Source of the DNA: Mucor racemosus
Lineage: Eukaryota; Mucoromycota; Mucoromycetes; Mucorales; Mucoraceae
Assembly (NCBI GenBank): GCA_027405735.1
Contig: JAPEHQ010000010.1
Span: 62,001-126,000 of the forward strand
DNA: 64,000 bases
Reading direction: 5' to 3'
Shown: positions 11,398 to 24,425 of the stretch, piece after piece
Layout of the letters: every line of letters starts with the position of its first letter
Position numbering within the stretch: the first letter of the stretch is position 1
Program-made: the position numbers and the translations under genes
The notes under the pieces: model-generated
Told to the model about the DNA's origin: nothing
Database searches by the model: none
What the model saw: the letters and a program-made list of their open reading frames with translations, nothing else

Positions 11398-13540
11398 ATG
11401 GCAGGCAAAACAGCCAAGTCTTCGATACCCTCAACTTCTGCTAATAAAGACTTGAGTTGTCTAAGATGTAGAAAGAAGAAAGCAAAGTAAATATCATTGA
11501 ATTCCATCTCGATATTTACTCAATTTTTTTCTTTTCTTTTTCTTTTTTAGGTGCTCAAAAACTCGACCTACTTGTACTCGTTGTGCTCGTTCGAATCAAC
11601 CTGTATGTGGACCAATTACTATAGCAATCGATTGAATTAAAATTCTCAAACTAATTTATTTTTATCAGTGTGAATATCCAGATGCACCTCCCAACTTGAC
11701 AGACTTATCACAAAAAGTCCTCACATTGTATGACACACTACGTGAATTGGAAGGTGAATTCCTTGTTAAATATATGCAAACAATGGATGAGGATATGAAT
11801 GATACAATATCAGAGAAAGATGAAGATTTAGATCAACAATTTCCTTGTTTGGAATCAGACATAGCAACCAATTATCAGGTGCCTAGCAACCAAATATCAC
11901 AAACAGAAAACAGCAATAAACGTCAAAAATTAATAAAGCAAGAGCCAGAAGATATTTCCACCGAGGAACCATCAGGTTGGTCCATGTCGTTGACTCCTAA
12001 TGGATTATCAATTCATGCTGTCACTCGAAATTTGAGTGAATTTAATGAATTTGCAAAGACACTTTCTCGTCAAATAATGCGCGATTTTGGCTCTAATTAC
12101 TTGCCCAAGCTATGGGATCCGGATGCAGAAGGATATTTTGAAGATTCAGACGATGAAGAGCTTGCTGAAGATGAATACTTAATCACAGTACCTGTATTTT
12201 CAACTAGCTCTTTATTGTTTAATGTCACACCAAATCTACCGGACAGTATTTTTATAAAGCAAGAAACACCCTCTCGTGATGTTATGCGTACATTACTCAA
12301 TGGTGCTGATACACTTGTTACTTTAATTCAATCGCATTTTCCTCATATGATAAAGCATTTGGATATGCGCTATAGATGGTTAGAAGAAGATATTGCTTGT
12401 ACTGCACCACATCATCTTGCTATTTTAATGCACCAACTTAAAATGTATCTACCAGATTATGCACCAACGAGTCATATGCCAAGTACAGACTCTGTTGTTC
12501 AAGTATGCATTTTGACAGCTTATGTGGTTTCTGTCACTCTATTACCTTCAGTCCCAAAATTGATATTTCCTCCATTACCGACATCACTTTGGCGTGATTG
12601 TGCAGAATATGCTACCATGCTATTAGTTGAGGAAGTTCTTTTAAGAGGTGATCAAGTAAATCCATATCCAGTTGTTCTTTGTGGTATTCTATTGGCATGG
12701 ATAGATGCTGAATTAGCTTCAAATGAATTTAAAGCTGATACAATGGTCAATATCTCGCTTCGAGTATTATGTGCATCTGATTGGAAAACTGAAGAACCTG
12801 CATGGCAAATTTTAATTGCTGCTTTATTGTATTTAGATGTCTATTCTGCTACATTTCGTTTTAGGCGTCCACAACTTCGAGGTGAAGGATCAGCGGAACT
12901 ATGGAAAGCAGCTATTCAAATGAGAGAACAAAGTCGCTGGGACGGATCCTTTAGAGAAGCAGGAATTGTATTAGAAGCTAGGTTAATGTCTTTGCTTAGT
13001 AAAGTAGTATCGCTGTTTTATGAAGTAGATGAAGAAATATCGCCTTTACAAGGAGAAAATGAAATTAATGTACGAAAGATTGATGTTGATGAAGTGTTAA
13101 CGTTGGTTCGAGATGTTGAATTATGGGAACATGAGCTACCGGAATGGGCAAAATGGAATGCAAATTTAAATGAAACAGAACATCAATCAAGAATAGGGCT
13201 TAAAATGCATATGCATATGATTCATAATATGGTTAAAATCCTTCTTTTTAGACCTTTTAGCACGGATCTTTATCAGCAGGAGGAGAGCGAACAAACATTT
13301 ACAACGACTACTTTTTTGGACCTGTCTACCAGCTCAGCGGATAGATTATCGACGTGTCTATGTCGTATACATGAATACGGCTTCACAGGCTTTTGGACTC
13401 GTGCAGCTAGCAACTTGGTTAGAGATGTATCAAAAAGAGTTTTGAAGATGTTTGATAAAGACCAGGACATTGTAAATCAATTAAATATCATACAGAAAAG
13501 ACTAGAAAAAGCCGAATTAATAAAGAAAGATATGAATTAG
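11398..13540 (+). CDS. Zn2Cys6 (Gal4-type) transcription factor
   Basis: Sequence-specific fungal transcription regulator. Exons 11398-11486, 11551-11602 and 11669-13540 give 670 residues. The binuclear zinc cluster is C21-x2-C24-x6-C31-x6-C38-x2-C41-x6-C48, flanked by the usual basic run RKKKAK. Both introns fall inside the cluster, so the short first two exons are needed to complete it. A linker and predicted dimerisation helix follow (LSQKVLTLYDTLRELEGEF). An acidic patch (EDSDDEELAEDE) lies near residue 190. The long helical middle and end match the position of the fungal-specific regulatory domain, with WDGSFREAG and FTGFWTRAASNL as conserved-looking blocks. The target pathway cannot be inferred. 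It ends 162 bp before the HSF-type gene on the same strand. Confidence 0.9.
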
Positions 13541-13702
13541 TAAACGTTGATATACCTTTCTGATGTGTTTAATTGGCTAACCTTTTGTTGGTTTTCACCT
13601 GGAAATTTTTCCATTTAGACAAAAGGGAATTGAACTTTTTTTTTCCTTCTAATTTTTTTTTTGCCTTTTTCTCTCTTTTGTGTTTTTTACATTTATTTAT
13701 TC

Positions 13703-14561
13703 ATGGAATCGGTTTTAAAAGTGATGAATTATGAAGGCCCTTTACAAAACAGACCTTTACCCACATTTATAAAGAAATTATGGTTGTAAGATTAAATCAT
13801 CTAGTGTTTTATAGTGATTTGTAATTTTTTTTTCTTTTCTTTCCACTAGTCTTCTATCCGATTCTGCAAGCCAGGAATATATTTTTTGGGTCGATAGTGG
13901 CCAGGTTATTTGTATTCCAAATGCTACAACTTTCTCTCAAAATATCTTACCTAGATTCTTTAAGCATAGTAATTGGCAGAGTTTTGTTCGACAGCTAAAT
14001 CGTAAGAATATTTTATAAATTTATATATAGTTTTTTCTAGAACAAAAGCAATTCATTTAAACATAAAAAAAAAAAAAAAAAGTTTATGGGTTTAGAAAAG
14101 TATACCAGCTAAACTTGGCTTATGACGAAACAACAGAAAAAAGAACAGTTTGGCAATTTAAACACGGTAATTTCAGAAAAGATGCACCTGAGAAACTTTG
14201 TGATATTAGTAGACGTGCAAGTAGGCCAAATAACCAACAACAAACCTCATTATCTCCCTCGCCACCGCCTCCACTGCCTCCTTCTTCTTCCTCTTCCTCT
14301 TCTTCTCGAATTCCATCATCATTACAAAACGACGAAATAACAACTGATACTTCGAATATACACAAAAATGTGTCTCGGGATGGAAAGCGATCAACGAGAT
14401 TATCAGCACACGATGTCAGTGATAGTCAATCATTAATGCACACTCAAATTGATAGTCTACACCAAAAAATTAGTCAATTAGATAGAAAGTGCCAGGAATT
14501 AAACAATGAAACTATTCAATTAAGAACATTACAAATATCTCAACAAAATGTAAGTCCATGC

Positions 14562-14596
<35 letters not shown>

Positions 14597-15036
14597 GAAT
14601 AGAGACGCAATACTCATTCGTATTTTGTTAGTCAATAACTTCGCTTGTGCATTATGTGCAATGTATGATAAACAAAGGTTCGAGATAAACTTATGTCGTT
14701 TTTTACTTGGTTTGCAATTAATTCCCTTGTGTTAGATCCAGAATTAGCAGTAGATAGCAATCTTCAATTTTCTTGTATGTGTAGATCTATCCATGAAATT
14801 ATAACCATGTTCACCTATTTTTATTATCATAGTTCATCATTTAGTGCGGCCCACTAATAATAATGAAACAGAGCCAAACAATCACAGAAATTTCAATGGG
14901 CCTCAATTAAATTTTCCTCCAATTTCAACATCATCATCAATATCACACCTATTTCCCCAAATATCATCATCATCATGTAATAATAGTAATGAACCTTTAT
15001 CTTCTAATTCTTCGCCGTATTATCCTTCTCATCACC

Positions 15037-15098
<62 letters not shown>

Positions 15099-15179
15099 GG
15101 TCTTCCGCCTATTTCGTCTTTGATAGGCGAGCGTTCCACAAGGATAGCCCCAACTTCAGAAAGTCCTGAAAACAAATAA
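13703..15179 (+). CDS. heat-shock-factor-type transcription factor
   Basis: DNA-binding regulator of the HSF family. Six exons restore one frame of 377 residues: 13703-13785, 13850-14001, 14083-14549, 14632-14677, 14736-14774, 14833-15179. The HSF domain starts at PTFIKKLW; its core reads FSQNILPRFFKHSNWQSFVR, then QLN across an intron to LYGFRKVYQLN and VWQFKHGNF. After a serine-rich linker comes a heptad region (QIDSLHQKISQLDRKCQELN). Two small exons, 46 and 39 nt, supply ITSLVHYVQCMINKDPEL, which resembles the second half of the trimerisation repeat in animal HSF1. The last exon holds 21 consecutive CAA (Gln) codons. The micro-exon model is the least certain part; reading through the third donor instead runs into a 26-A tract. 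Confidence 0.85.
15036..15098 (+). repeat. (CAA)21 polyglutamine microsatellite in the HSF-type gene
   Basis: Perfect 63-bp trinucleotide run, in frame, coding for 21 glutamines in the activation-domain part of the protein. Length variation between strains is likely. Confidence 0.95.
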
Positions 15180-15557
15180 CAAAATGTAAGGCTTCTTTTT
15201 CCTAAAATAAAAAATGTAACACTTGGTTTTACGTTAAAATAAAGAAAAGATTCTTTTTTAGTTGAAATTATGCATACTTATCAAGAAACAGATAGATTGG
15301 GGCCTAATGAGATCATTGATCTTAAAGATATTATTCTAGAAAAAACAGATTTCCTAATTGAAGCCATGATACGTTACTTTTTCTGTTACACCATCCATAA
15401 TTGATTATAATATCCATTTATACCTTGATTTTTACAGCATTTCATAAAGCAAATAAATATATGTGATGCATAAAGAATTCTTCATCAATATTTTATATTT
15501 TTTTTTTAATATATAACATGAATACAACGATTTTTTACGACCATCTGCTATTTCGTA

Positions 15558-15591
<34 letters not shown>

Positions 15592-16242
15592 CACACATTG
15601 GTATCTAAATTTAGCACACGATCATTCATTCGAGAATTATGGTTCCTTGTTGTTGCGTAAATTTACCGTACAGGACATGTGTTTTGTGATTAAATTTATA
15701 ATCTCGGTGATTAAGTTGAACTGAAAACATCTGAATAAGCATTAGCGGATTTCTCTATCTTTCTTTTTAATTGAACAAGAATATTTACATATTGCCTTAG
15801 GAAACTACAATTGCTACAGTACTTTTACAGGTATTGGTAATACGTTAGTATTAAAATAACTTCCCTTTCATAATGTAAATCAGTGATAATGTGCTTGTAT
15901 TTTTTAAAAGTTATCGTGGATACAAACGGAGAAAAAATTTTAAGTTAATTTCTGACGCTAGAAAGATATCGCGATTACACAAATTTAGCAATAAAGATGT
16001 TCTCAATTTACTGTATTAGGTATTTCAAAATACCGCAAGATTAAATTACCCAGAGAAAGGAGCGTAGTTTAGTCATTTGTAAGAAACTATAATATGCCCA
16101 ATATTTTGAACATTTATTTTATTACATATATTGCTTTCTAGAATAAATTTATTTTGCCAAGATGGCAGAGGAGGTATCGTTGATAAGTCTGGCAAGGAAG
16201 TATCGGCTTTCGTTGTAGATCCCATCATTTCGATTAACTATT
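15180..16242. other. intergenic; 31-T tract and one short open frame
   Basis: Holds a run of 31 T at 15561-15591. A 44-residue frame at 15270-15404 (+) begins MHTYQETDRLGPNEIIDLKD and looks protein-like. It follows a good acceptor ('cttttttag'), so it could be an alternative last exon of the HSF-type gene, but the HSF stop codon lies before the matching donor. Left as unproven. Confidence 0.4.
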
Positions 16243-17430
16243 TTGACAGATCTCCATAAATACATCAAAAATAAAAAAATGAATACTCAAGTTGACGATC
16301 ATAGAAATATTGTTAAGAAGAAAGTACCTCTTGAGAAAGAAAGAACCACATCTTACAACTATTATACAGATAAGGATCGGTTAAGAGACTTTTATTGTAT
16401 TCATGAAAAGCTTTTGAAACCATCCGAAGCTGCTAAAGCTGCTAACGTCAACCCAGAAACTCCGCGAAAGTGAAAACAACAAAACTTGAACCTTACGAGT
16501 ATAATACATTGCTTTGGGCGATTTCATAAAAGACAGATCATACGTCAAGGTACTATACCAATACTGGCTATATGATGAGAATGAAAGAATCACTTTTTTT
16601 AAGTTGTATTGCACTATATGTTGTTCAATATTAGGCATAATATGTATTTCATTTTATTTACTACCAATTGAATACACGTACAGAATGACTTGATGTTACG
16701 TTCTTTGTCTTGTGAACTGTATATAATGCTTCATTATCTATATTGGATAATATACATACATTCTTCATCCTCATTAAGAATATCGTAATCAAAGGTAGGG
16801 CAATCGGCAAAGCCGTCAATGGGGCATTTTTATCTCTGGATCCTCGATGTGTCTCTGTTAAGAACCGTAGAGCTGTACAATCAAGAGGCAAAACGTCTGC
16901 CTTGGCAATTGCCATTTCTGGCCCCTCATACATGCTCTTCAATGAGCCATTACTAGTGTTCAACCCCTACATCAGTCAATCTAATACTGGGATTTTTTCT
17001 AAGACCACTGTTTTCTGTACAAGAAACAGAGATACGGACGGCAGTGATGCTGCTTTATCAAATGATTGAATCTTGTTAGTATGATGGGATCGGGAAATGT
17101 CAAGAAAAGGAAGGTTGTAGTGGCTAAAAAACGAAAAGCACCTGGAGAATACCATCAGCTATGCCAAAAGATACTATAGTTGGCCATTACATCCAGTTTT
17201 TTAGTGACACTTTAGCCATTATGGATCCATTTCCTGATATGAAGGGTTTCTATATTGTCATGGACAATGCTCCAATGCATAGTCGTCCTAGTGTTGATCA
17301 GGTAGTTATAGAAGTAGGCTATATATATATACATATATATGTATTACCTCCCACCTTATTCCCCTGAGTACTGTATCATGTTTTGCATCCTTGGAAGCCA
17401 AAGTTTTCAGAAATATGTCAATCTACTCTT
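16243..17430 (+). pseudogene. degenerate DDE transposase (Tc1/mariner-IS630 type)
   Basis: Broken transposase. Near 16360-16470 there is a helix-turn-helix-like piece (KLLKPSEAAKAANVNPETPR) ended by an in-frame stop. Near 16790-16930 a basic strand-type piece reads SVKNRRAVQSRGKTSALAIA. At 17161-17290 the frame reads DTIVGHYIQFFSDTLAIMD and then GFYIVMDNAPMHSR, which contains the second catalytic Asp (DNAP(I/M)H). The PPYSPE segment with the final acidic residue appears in another frame near 17347. Stops and frameshifts separate the pieces, so it cannot make enzyme. I could not define terminal inverted repeats or a target-site duplication. Confidence 0.7.
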
Positions 17431-17861
17431 GTTTGGTAACAAGTTACAACTATTTATTTTAATTGTATAACGATAATTAATGCGTCGAACCAACTTGTAA
17501 CGTTCTAGTTCAATGTTTTACATTGACTGAACGCAGTGTTCAATCATTCTTGTAGGTATGTTTGACATTTTATCAAATAAATCAACCGTTTCATATAGTT
17601 TGGTACAACTTCTTTCAAATTATGTAAGATTATGTATGGAATATATACCCTTTTTTCAAATTGACAAAAGATACGAATAAAAAAAAGAGAAATTATAATT
17701 ATATGATAAAAAGAGAAAGTATTTTTGATTGATACAAGTGGAAAGTGTAATAATAATAGTAAAGTAATAAAAACAAGGATTTGTGAGTGCAACAATAAGT
17801 GTGTGTGTAATATATATATTTATATAGGGTAGCTATCCCTTTTTTTCTTGATTTGCATGCG
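17431..17861. other. intergenic, 3' flank of glycosyltransferase
   Basis: AT-rich sequence between the transposase relic and the stop codon of the glycosyltransferase gene. No gene seen. Confidence 0.55.
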
Positions 17862-18954
17862 TTACCAAGCAAGTCCACCTTGAAATTCGATGCAACTTAA
17901 ACCCTGTTCATAGATATTGTAGTTTAATAAGGCCCATTCGTTTTCCTTATTCATATAAACACTTTCACCACGTTCAATTTTGCTCATATCAATATCCTTA
18001 TTGTCATTGATAGCATCTTTGTTACTCTCCCAAATATTGGCATGTTCTTGATGACAAGTAAAGCCAGGGTTAACATATACAACAGGGATTTTCTTTGTCC
18101 AGGCAGCAGTACAAATGAACTCAATATCCATCCTGAAAAAACAAAAAAAAAGAAAAGTGTGGTCAGTATAAATGTGTGTCTATCATATAGGAGAATTTAC
18201 CATGCAACGCCTCCTGCTTCTCTATAACCTCTAGGTACTTTCCATGTGTCTCTATGAGCCATAGTAAAATCACCAGCTTGATCTGCAACCTCAAGAATAT
18301 TCATAGTAGTAGTTCTGTCTTTAATTTCATGATTATTTCTACTTGTAACTGTAATTGGAGGAGGTAATGTATAATTTCCCCAATTTTGTTCACCTAATTT
18401 ACAGCTATTGTAAATTACATCGTCACTTGGGAACGCCTCTAAGCTAACAATAGAAGGTGGCAAATTGTTATGAATGTTGTGGTGGTCTTGGTGTTGTACA
18501 TAAATAACACCCTTTTGGAATACTCGTGATTTAATTGCATTATGGAAATTATGAGACCAGATATCATCTTGGTTGGTACAAACAACGTATTCACCTCTAG
18601 CAAATCGAATACCAACATTTTTACCCTCAAATTCATGTAACGGTGATTTACCACGATTTTGAATAATTTCATGAAGAGAGTTGGGTATAGTAATAATTCT
18701 ATATTTCAAATATTTTGAACCTCTGAATCTCTATAATAAATCGGGTTAATCGATTTTCCTGTATTCCCATATTTATACATCCTTACAAAAGCATCGATTA
18801 CTCTTCTATTATCTTTGGGTGGATTCCATTCTACAATCAATAATTCAATTTTTTCTTGGGTTTTTTCAGCCAAAATATAAGCAGAATCAATAAAATTTTG
18901 AAGACGATGGTGTTGTCCACTACAAAATAGACAGAATTAGTGTGCTGATTTGCC

Positions 18955-18987
<33 letters not shown>

Positions 18988-19283
18988 GTTGAGGTTTCTT
19001 ACCCAGCATAATTATCTACTCTGGTAACAATAACAATAGAAAGATATTCGGAGGGTGTGTTTCCCGGTTCAAGACAAGATTCCCATTCTTTTCTTGTTAA
19101 TTGAATCTGATCCACTAGCGCAGTATCTTCAATAATATTAGTCTTCTTTCTAATTACTGCTGGACCAGTGCTAGCGGCATCTTTGCTAGTTGTAGACAAA
19201 TTGTAGATGAAAAACAAGGATACCAAAGTAAATAATATGATTGCTGGTAGCAGTATACGTTTATTTGTTGCGAGATGCTTCAT
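17862..19283 (-). CDS. predicted type II membrane glycosyltransferase (GT-A fold)
   Basis: Probable Golgi-type glycosyltransferase. Exons 19283-19003, 18919-18787, 18730-18201 and 18132-17862 give 404 residues. A short basic N-terminus (MKHLATNKR) is followed by one hydrophobic segment at about residues 10-28 (LLPAIILFTLVSLFFIYNL), the layout of a type II anchor. The lumenal part starts with a GT-A-like strand, LSIVIVTRVDNY, continues ELLIVEWNPP (a GT2-like second strand), then NVGIRFARGEYVVCTNQDDI, where N-Q-D-D sits where the metal-binding acidic motif is expected. Later blocks are GDFTMAHRDTW and GGVAWMDIEF. Fold assignment rests on these short motifs; donor and acceptor are unknown. Intron 1 contains a 26-T tract. 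Confidence 0.75.
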
Positions 19284-20919
19284 TTTTTACAATTCTCGAA
19301 ACGGAAAACAAGATGAGGAAAGAGAGAAAAGGAAAACAGAAAGAAAAGGGAGAAGGTTTTATTGGTCTAGATGTAATAGAAACGAAACTAAAGAAAGATA
19401 GTCATTTCGTTCGTTCTTAGGTTCATCATTATTGAAGCCCAGTGAAAAGAAAGTTGTGTATGATCGTCGTATCATCATTCGTCTATTAGACAGATGATGA
19501 GATTTGGGCTTCGCTCAACAAACCCCACAAAAAAATATAGCTTAAAGGAGCATGTAAAGCATCAAGTATTCATCTTTAAACAGAAAGATTTCCAGGCACC
19601 ATGTTGGTATTACCAAAGAAGTTATTTCAATAATCTCGATCTATTTTTAATAATCCTCGGTAAATTGTAAACAGAATAGCGTCATCGTCCTTCTTAATCA
19701 TCTTATCAAAAATCAGGGGATCAGAAAGAGATTGATGGATCAAAAAAAAATCTTCAGATTCAAGGTGCTTCAATATGAATGTAAATAAGTTGCCCCTTTT
19801 TCAGAAAATAGAGCCTTTTTTTTTGCTTATTCTCATCATTAGAATAATATATCAACTGTTACGTTACACAAACGATTACATTGGGAGATCACCAGCATTA
19901 CTATTGAGAATGAATAATGGTGCTAATGTATGTCATTGTTTATAGTCTAAAGAAAAGAATGCAAATCTCCCAATGAGTCTCAAGACAAATTACTAGAAAT
20001 GTACGGTGTATCTTTGTTGGACATGGTTATCTGTTCATATGCTTAAAATTTTATATAACGTTTTATATACACCCCTCTATTATCATTTAGATCAACAAAT
20101 GGTATTGTCAAACAATACAAACAATTTATAGTAGTTGTTGTGGTAGAAGGGATCTGAGATAATAAAAGAATAAGTCAGAGGCTACTTTTTAAAGAGCTTT
20201 TTTTTTTTTATTACTGTCAAGCCAAGCATTTTCTTTGGTACGAATTACATATATACTCCATGTAGGGCGTTTATCGTACTTTTACTTTTTGTTTCGTAAA
20301 GAAAAGGAAATTCGCTTTACAGAATTAATGAACATTTGAATGTGCATAAAATTTTTGCTTTTTTTTGAATACCGCCTAAATATGCACACAATAATAAGCT
20401 TCTTCAAAATAAACGACCATTAATTTTATGCTTCAACTTAAAATATATGTATGGATCTTTTGACCCATGAGTATAAAGCATTAGATGCCTTTGATGTCTT
20501 TGGTTACAATTATCTACAAGAGTAGGCTCAGTGAAATAGCACCGTTCAACACACAGCACTGGATACTAATATATACCATCTGTGTATTTTAAAGCGACTT
20601 GAAACCGCAGTTGATCTATGTATAATTGGATTTCTTCCGAGTGCATAAAGCCGTGCAGTCGGTCAATATAAACCTGTCACTGGCCATGTTAATTAATAAG
20701 CAGCATTAACATTGACCTGAATCAAATTAGTGATCCTGAATAATGATTGGTAGATCCGACCTATTTCCAATTGTCTATACTTGACATCTTTATATACAGT
20801 ACAACAATCCGGTGAGTCACAGTTTGCAATACGTATTCAAGATTCCTGCATCACTATTTAAATGATTCGCCAAACCGCTCAAGGCTTCTTATTCATTGTT
20901 TCATATACAAACATTTACA
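19284..20919. other. long intergenic region between divergent genes
   Basis: About 1.6 kb upstream of both the glycosyltransferase (minus) and the GNAT gene (plus). No protein-like frame, tRNA or repeat was recognised. Several T-rich tracts lie at 19.8-20.4 kb. Confidence 0.55.
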
Positions 20920-21518
20920 ATGGTTCAACCAGCTATCTATATCCGCTCTATATCTCCATCCGAAACTAAATATGCTGAAGAGGGGTGTAAAGTAATCAAC
21001 GGCGCTTATCGTTCAGGAGGTATGAATCATTGATGATATATGATCTAATATATTTAAATTGTTTTAAATTGACATTATGTATTTATATAGGTGGTTGGAC
21101 TTCTGAAAAAGATTTGGTTAGAGAACCTCGTGTTTCCGTGCAAGATGTCGAAAAATTAATCCTTAATTCTGGTAATCCAAATACATTGATATTTGCATTC
21201 GAAGAAGATCAAGTCGTTGGAACAGCTGTGTTGCAGCCCTCGTTGGAGAACTCTGGAGAGGCAGAAATTGCTCTTTATTGCGTTAGTATCAACCATCAAT
21301 CCCGGGGTATTGGTGGTAAACTTTTACGCTATTCCATGGAAGAAGTGAAGAAACTCGGATTTCATACAGCTTATTTGAAGGTCCTAGAAAATCGATCAGA
21401 TGTCTTGGCTTTTTACGCAAAATACGGGTTCCAGGATTCCGGTGAGCGCATTCCGTATCATTGGCCTGAAAGATTAATGGTTGAAACTCGTTTTGTTATT
21501 TTGAAGAAAATACTTTAA
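20920..21518 (+). CDS. GNAT-family N-acetyltransferase
   Basis: Small acetyl-CoA-dependent N-acetyltransferase. Exons 20920-21019 and 21091-21518 (71-nt intron) give 175 residues, a normal GNAT length. The acetyl-CoA motif A is clear: EIALYCVSINHQSRGIGGKL, with the Q-x-x-G-I-G loop followed by a helix (LLRYSMEEVKKLG). The strand after it reads TAYLKVLENRSDVLAFYAKY, and the C-terminal GFQDSGERIPYH matches the typical 'YxxxGF' motif B. The start MVQPAIYIRSIS gives the usual first strand. Substrate (amino acid, polyamine, drug or protein N-terminus) cannot be assigned. It is isolated, with repeats beginning about 100 bp downstream. Confidence 0.9.
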
Positions 21519-21619
21519 TAATTAAACATTTTTATCATCAAATTAGAAAAACTATTGAAAAAAATCTCTTCATATATCTTTTCTTTCAATAGTTAGAGTT
21601 GTTCTCATAACTAATTTTA

Positions 21620-22271
21620 TATCAAACCCTTTTTAAGGTATATACTAGACACTACTAAATAGAAATGAATTGATCGCATTATGCTGCCTATCCCTAAATT
21701 TATTTTATATCTCACGAAAGACTCAAAAACGCATAAAATTCGCTGCTTTTTTTTTTGAAAACTGGGTCTCACTTTTCATCCCTGATCTACTTTTTGTTTT
21801 CACTAAATAACATCAAGAAAAACTTATATGCCAATGTACCTGAGATGTTTAGCTTTAATTCAAAAACAAGTATCCTGAAATATCCTATTTTTTGCAATTG
21901 GTATTAATTTTTCAATGCTAAGGTTTCAGATTTTTTACGCGTATTTCACTGCTAAAGAATTGAAAACTTTGAGGCTTCATATCTCTAGAAAAAATTAAGT
22001 TATACTAACACGTTTTAATAATAAAACTTACTTGTTTTAAAGTGCTCTATAACATATTTTAATATAAAAAATTCTGAACACTTTTATTTTTTTTCATTTT
22101 TTTTGGCATTTCTATAATAGGTTTCAAGATATTGGTTGGATTGAGCAACATTTTTTTTTGAATTCATGTCATTAAGCTCGTTAAGCTCTCTCGGATCCAA
22201 TTTAGAGTTTTTCAAAATGTTGATTTTTCGTGGAGATACCCTCAAAAACGTGTACAAAAAGATACCTCCAT
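21620..22271 (+). repeat. dispersed repeat R1, copy 2 (truncated)
   Basis: Same orientation as copy 1 and starts with the same left end ('cattatgctgcctatccc'). It breaks off abruptly after 'gtgtacaaaaagatacctcc' near 22270, losing about the right 40%. The sequence after the break does not match the other copies. Confidence 0.8.
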
Positions 22272-24425
22272 GATTCATATTTTTGCGAATGGTCACTCTT
22301 CCAAAAAAAGTCGAACAATCTCCGGAAGCTGGCATCTACTAAGGATATTTCCAAGCTTTAAATCTCTAGAAAAAATCATCGGATAGCCCGGACGCGGTTG
22401 TTTAAATATTCCAAGCAGCTATAAGATGCATATATCAAAATTTTATACTAAAATTAAGGTTCGACTGTATTCCTATTAATTATTCAAAGACTTATTTTAA
22501 GTAAAGCATAAACACAACCTACAACATTATTAACACAATAACGGAGGATTTAACTTGAAAAGTAGAAGATGATACAACCGGATTCAAAAAAAGTCTATAA
22601 AATCACAAATCTAAAGTATTTATATATAAAAGCACTACGGCCGATCTGTGCTGCACAAGATGCTTTTGTTGTGCCCAGGTGGGCTGCACACTATAGCCTG
22701 ATGAGTTGTTGTGCCCACCGAATAATGGCTAAAAAGATAATAACAAGATGCACATAGAAACTACACACGAGCATAGCAAAAAGCCTGTATGTGCAGAATT
22801 ATAGATTCTGTCCGTGTGCATGACATTAATCCCATGTGTACATAATAGTAGAATTGCCCATAAGCATATCATTGATCCCTATTTGTGCATAATAATAAAA
22901 TTTGACCATGAGTGTTGTATTCCACCTACTAGTATCATACATTATCACCTTCTACAGTATCAATACATCTTACAATCTATTGACTACGACATGTATTGAA
23001 GTGCAAGTCTTGATATCGGATATAAGAAACTCCTAGCGTATCAAGTTTAATCCAGTAATTACCAAGAACGCTTTGACCTCAATTATGACACCACATTATT
23101 TCATCCCAGCAGTTAACCAATCAAGTAGTTATCAAATCAACATCCAAGCATATTTAGCGCAGCATTGAAACAAGACAACTCACAAGCTCTGCAAGAACGG
23201 TTAAATTATGATTGATCCATTTCAATCCATAGATTACTATCAAACAGATCCAATGGTTCAATAGTGCCTTAAATTACATCTCAGGATCTCAATGTCAAAT
23301 CAATATAAAAGGCCATACTTTTACATCTAAATAAACGATATCTTGTTTTTATTATACAGTTGAAGACCTGATTAATTACTCATTCTTTTATAATTGTATT
23401 CTTTTTTAAGTAATATTTATCAATCCTGAAAATATACGACAATGAGCATAATGAGCTAATCATATGGGCGCAAATTGGTTTGTATATGAGCATCATCGCG
23501 CCGTTCTCAAAAATTCATTGCATTTTTTACTGGAATGATGGGTTTTTAAACTACTTTTGCTTTTATTGATATAGATTATTATAGATAATAATACTACAAT
23601 TCAATACATTGTTGATGTAGAGCAATACATGCAAGGGCCAATATACTTACAAATATCATCATTTGTAAATATGTTTATAACTATAATGTTTACATCAACA
23701 ATGGTTTTTACTCAAGCATAAATTTAAATAACACTTACTGCTTAAATTTATATTGAAGACAAATCTAAGGTTATAGGTGCGTTACTTTATCGCTCACAAA
23801 ATTTAAACAAATTAACCTTCTTTAAACCTACTATTTTAATTTACGATTGTCAGTTGCAAAAAGATTTGTTTTCAAGTATACAGTAGCTATGATCGAAACT
23901 AATGGTTATTAGACAAGGCATTAGATTATTCTTTTTTTTTTGTTTCTATATCATTTAAAATTTTATCACTTTCCTGGAATATTTCGTAAGTTTGTAGCCA
24001 GTTCTAGCTTTTCATTGAATAGATATAAATATCATTACCTTTAATTTGATCTGGTAATCAAAAAATACGTCCAACAATACAGTAGTAAATAATGATATTT
24101 GACCTTAAAATGCAGTTAAATGAAAATATCAGTCTCTAATATAAACTGCTATCTATATAAAAAACATTACTCCCTTATGTTTGCATGCATATTCAGATAA
24201 AAGAAAAGAATACCAGCCAGCTTGATAGTCTGATATGCCTTATCAAACGATGAATAATATCCTTGGAATATGAAAACAAAAAGAGAGAAACAACACACGT
24301 AGAAAAGGATTTTCAAGGCTTTACCTTATTTAGCGCAATTAAAACCCTGCTAAATTGCACATTTCAGCCAATGTAAAAGCAGCATTACAGCGCCTGAACT
24401 ATAAACTAAGCAAAATAGGCAATAT
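22272..24425. other. gene-free repeat-island sequence
   Basis: No supportable gene. A weak 47-bp direct repeat occurs at 22802-22848 and 22849-22895, with a third, worse copy after it. The segment 22620-22740 is unusually GC-rich for the island and shares loose words with 26220-26330 in reverse orientation. The rest shows nothing. Confidence 0.5.

Noticed and set aside
15270..15404. 44-residue frame MHTYQETDRLGPNEIIDLKD... as an alternative last exon of the HSF-type gene
   Set aside because: The HSF-type frame stops before the only suitable donor, so joining it would require read-through. Kept as a note only.
22440..22460. 'ggttcgact' as the T-loop of a tRNA gene
   Set aside because: No acceptor stem, D-loop or anticodon arm can be placed around it. 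The same holds for other 'gttcga' words, such as those near 7100 and 14678.
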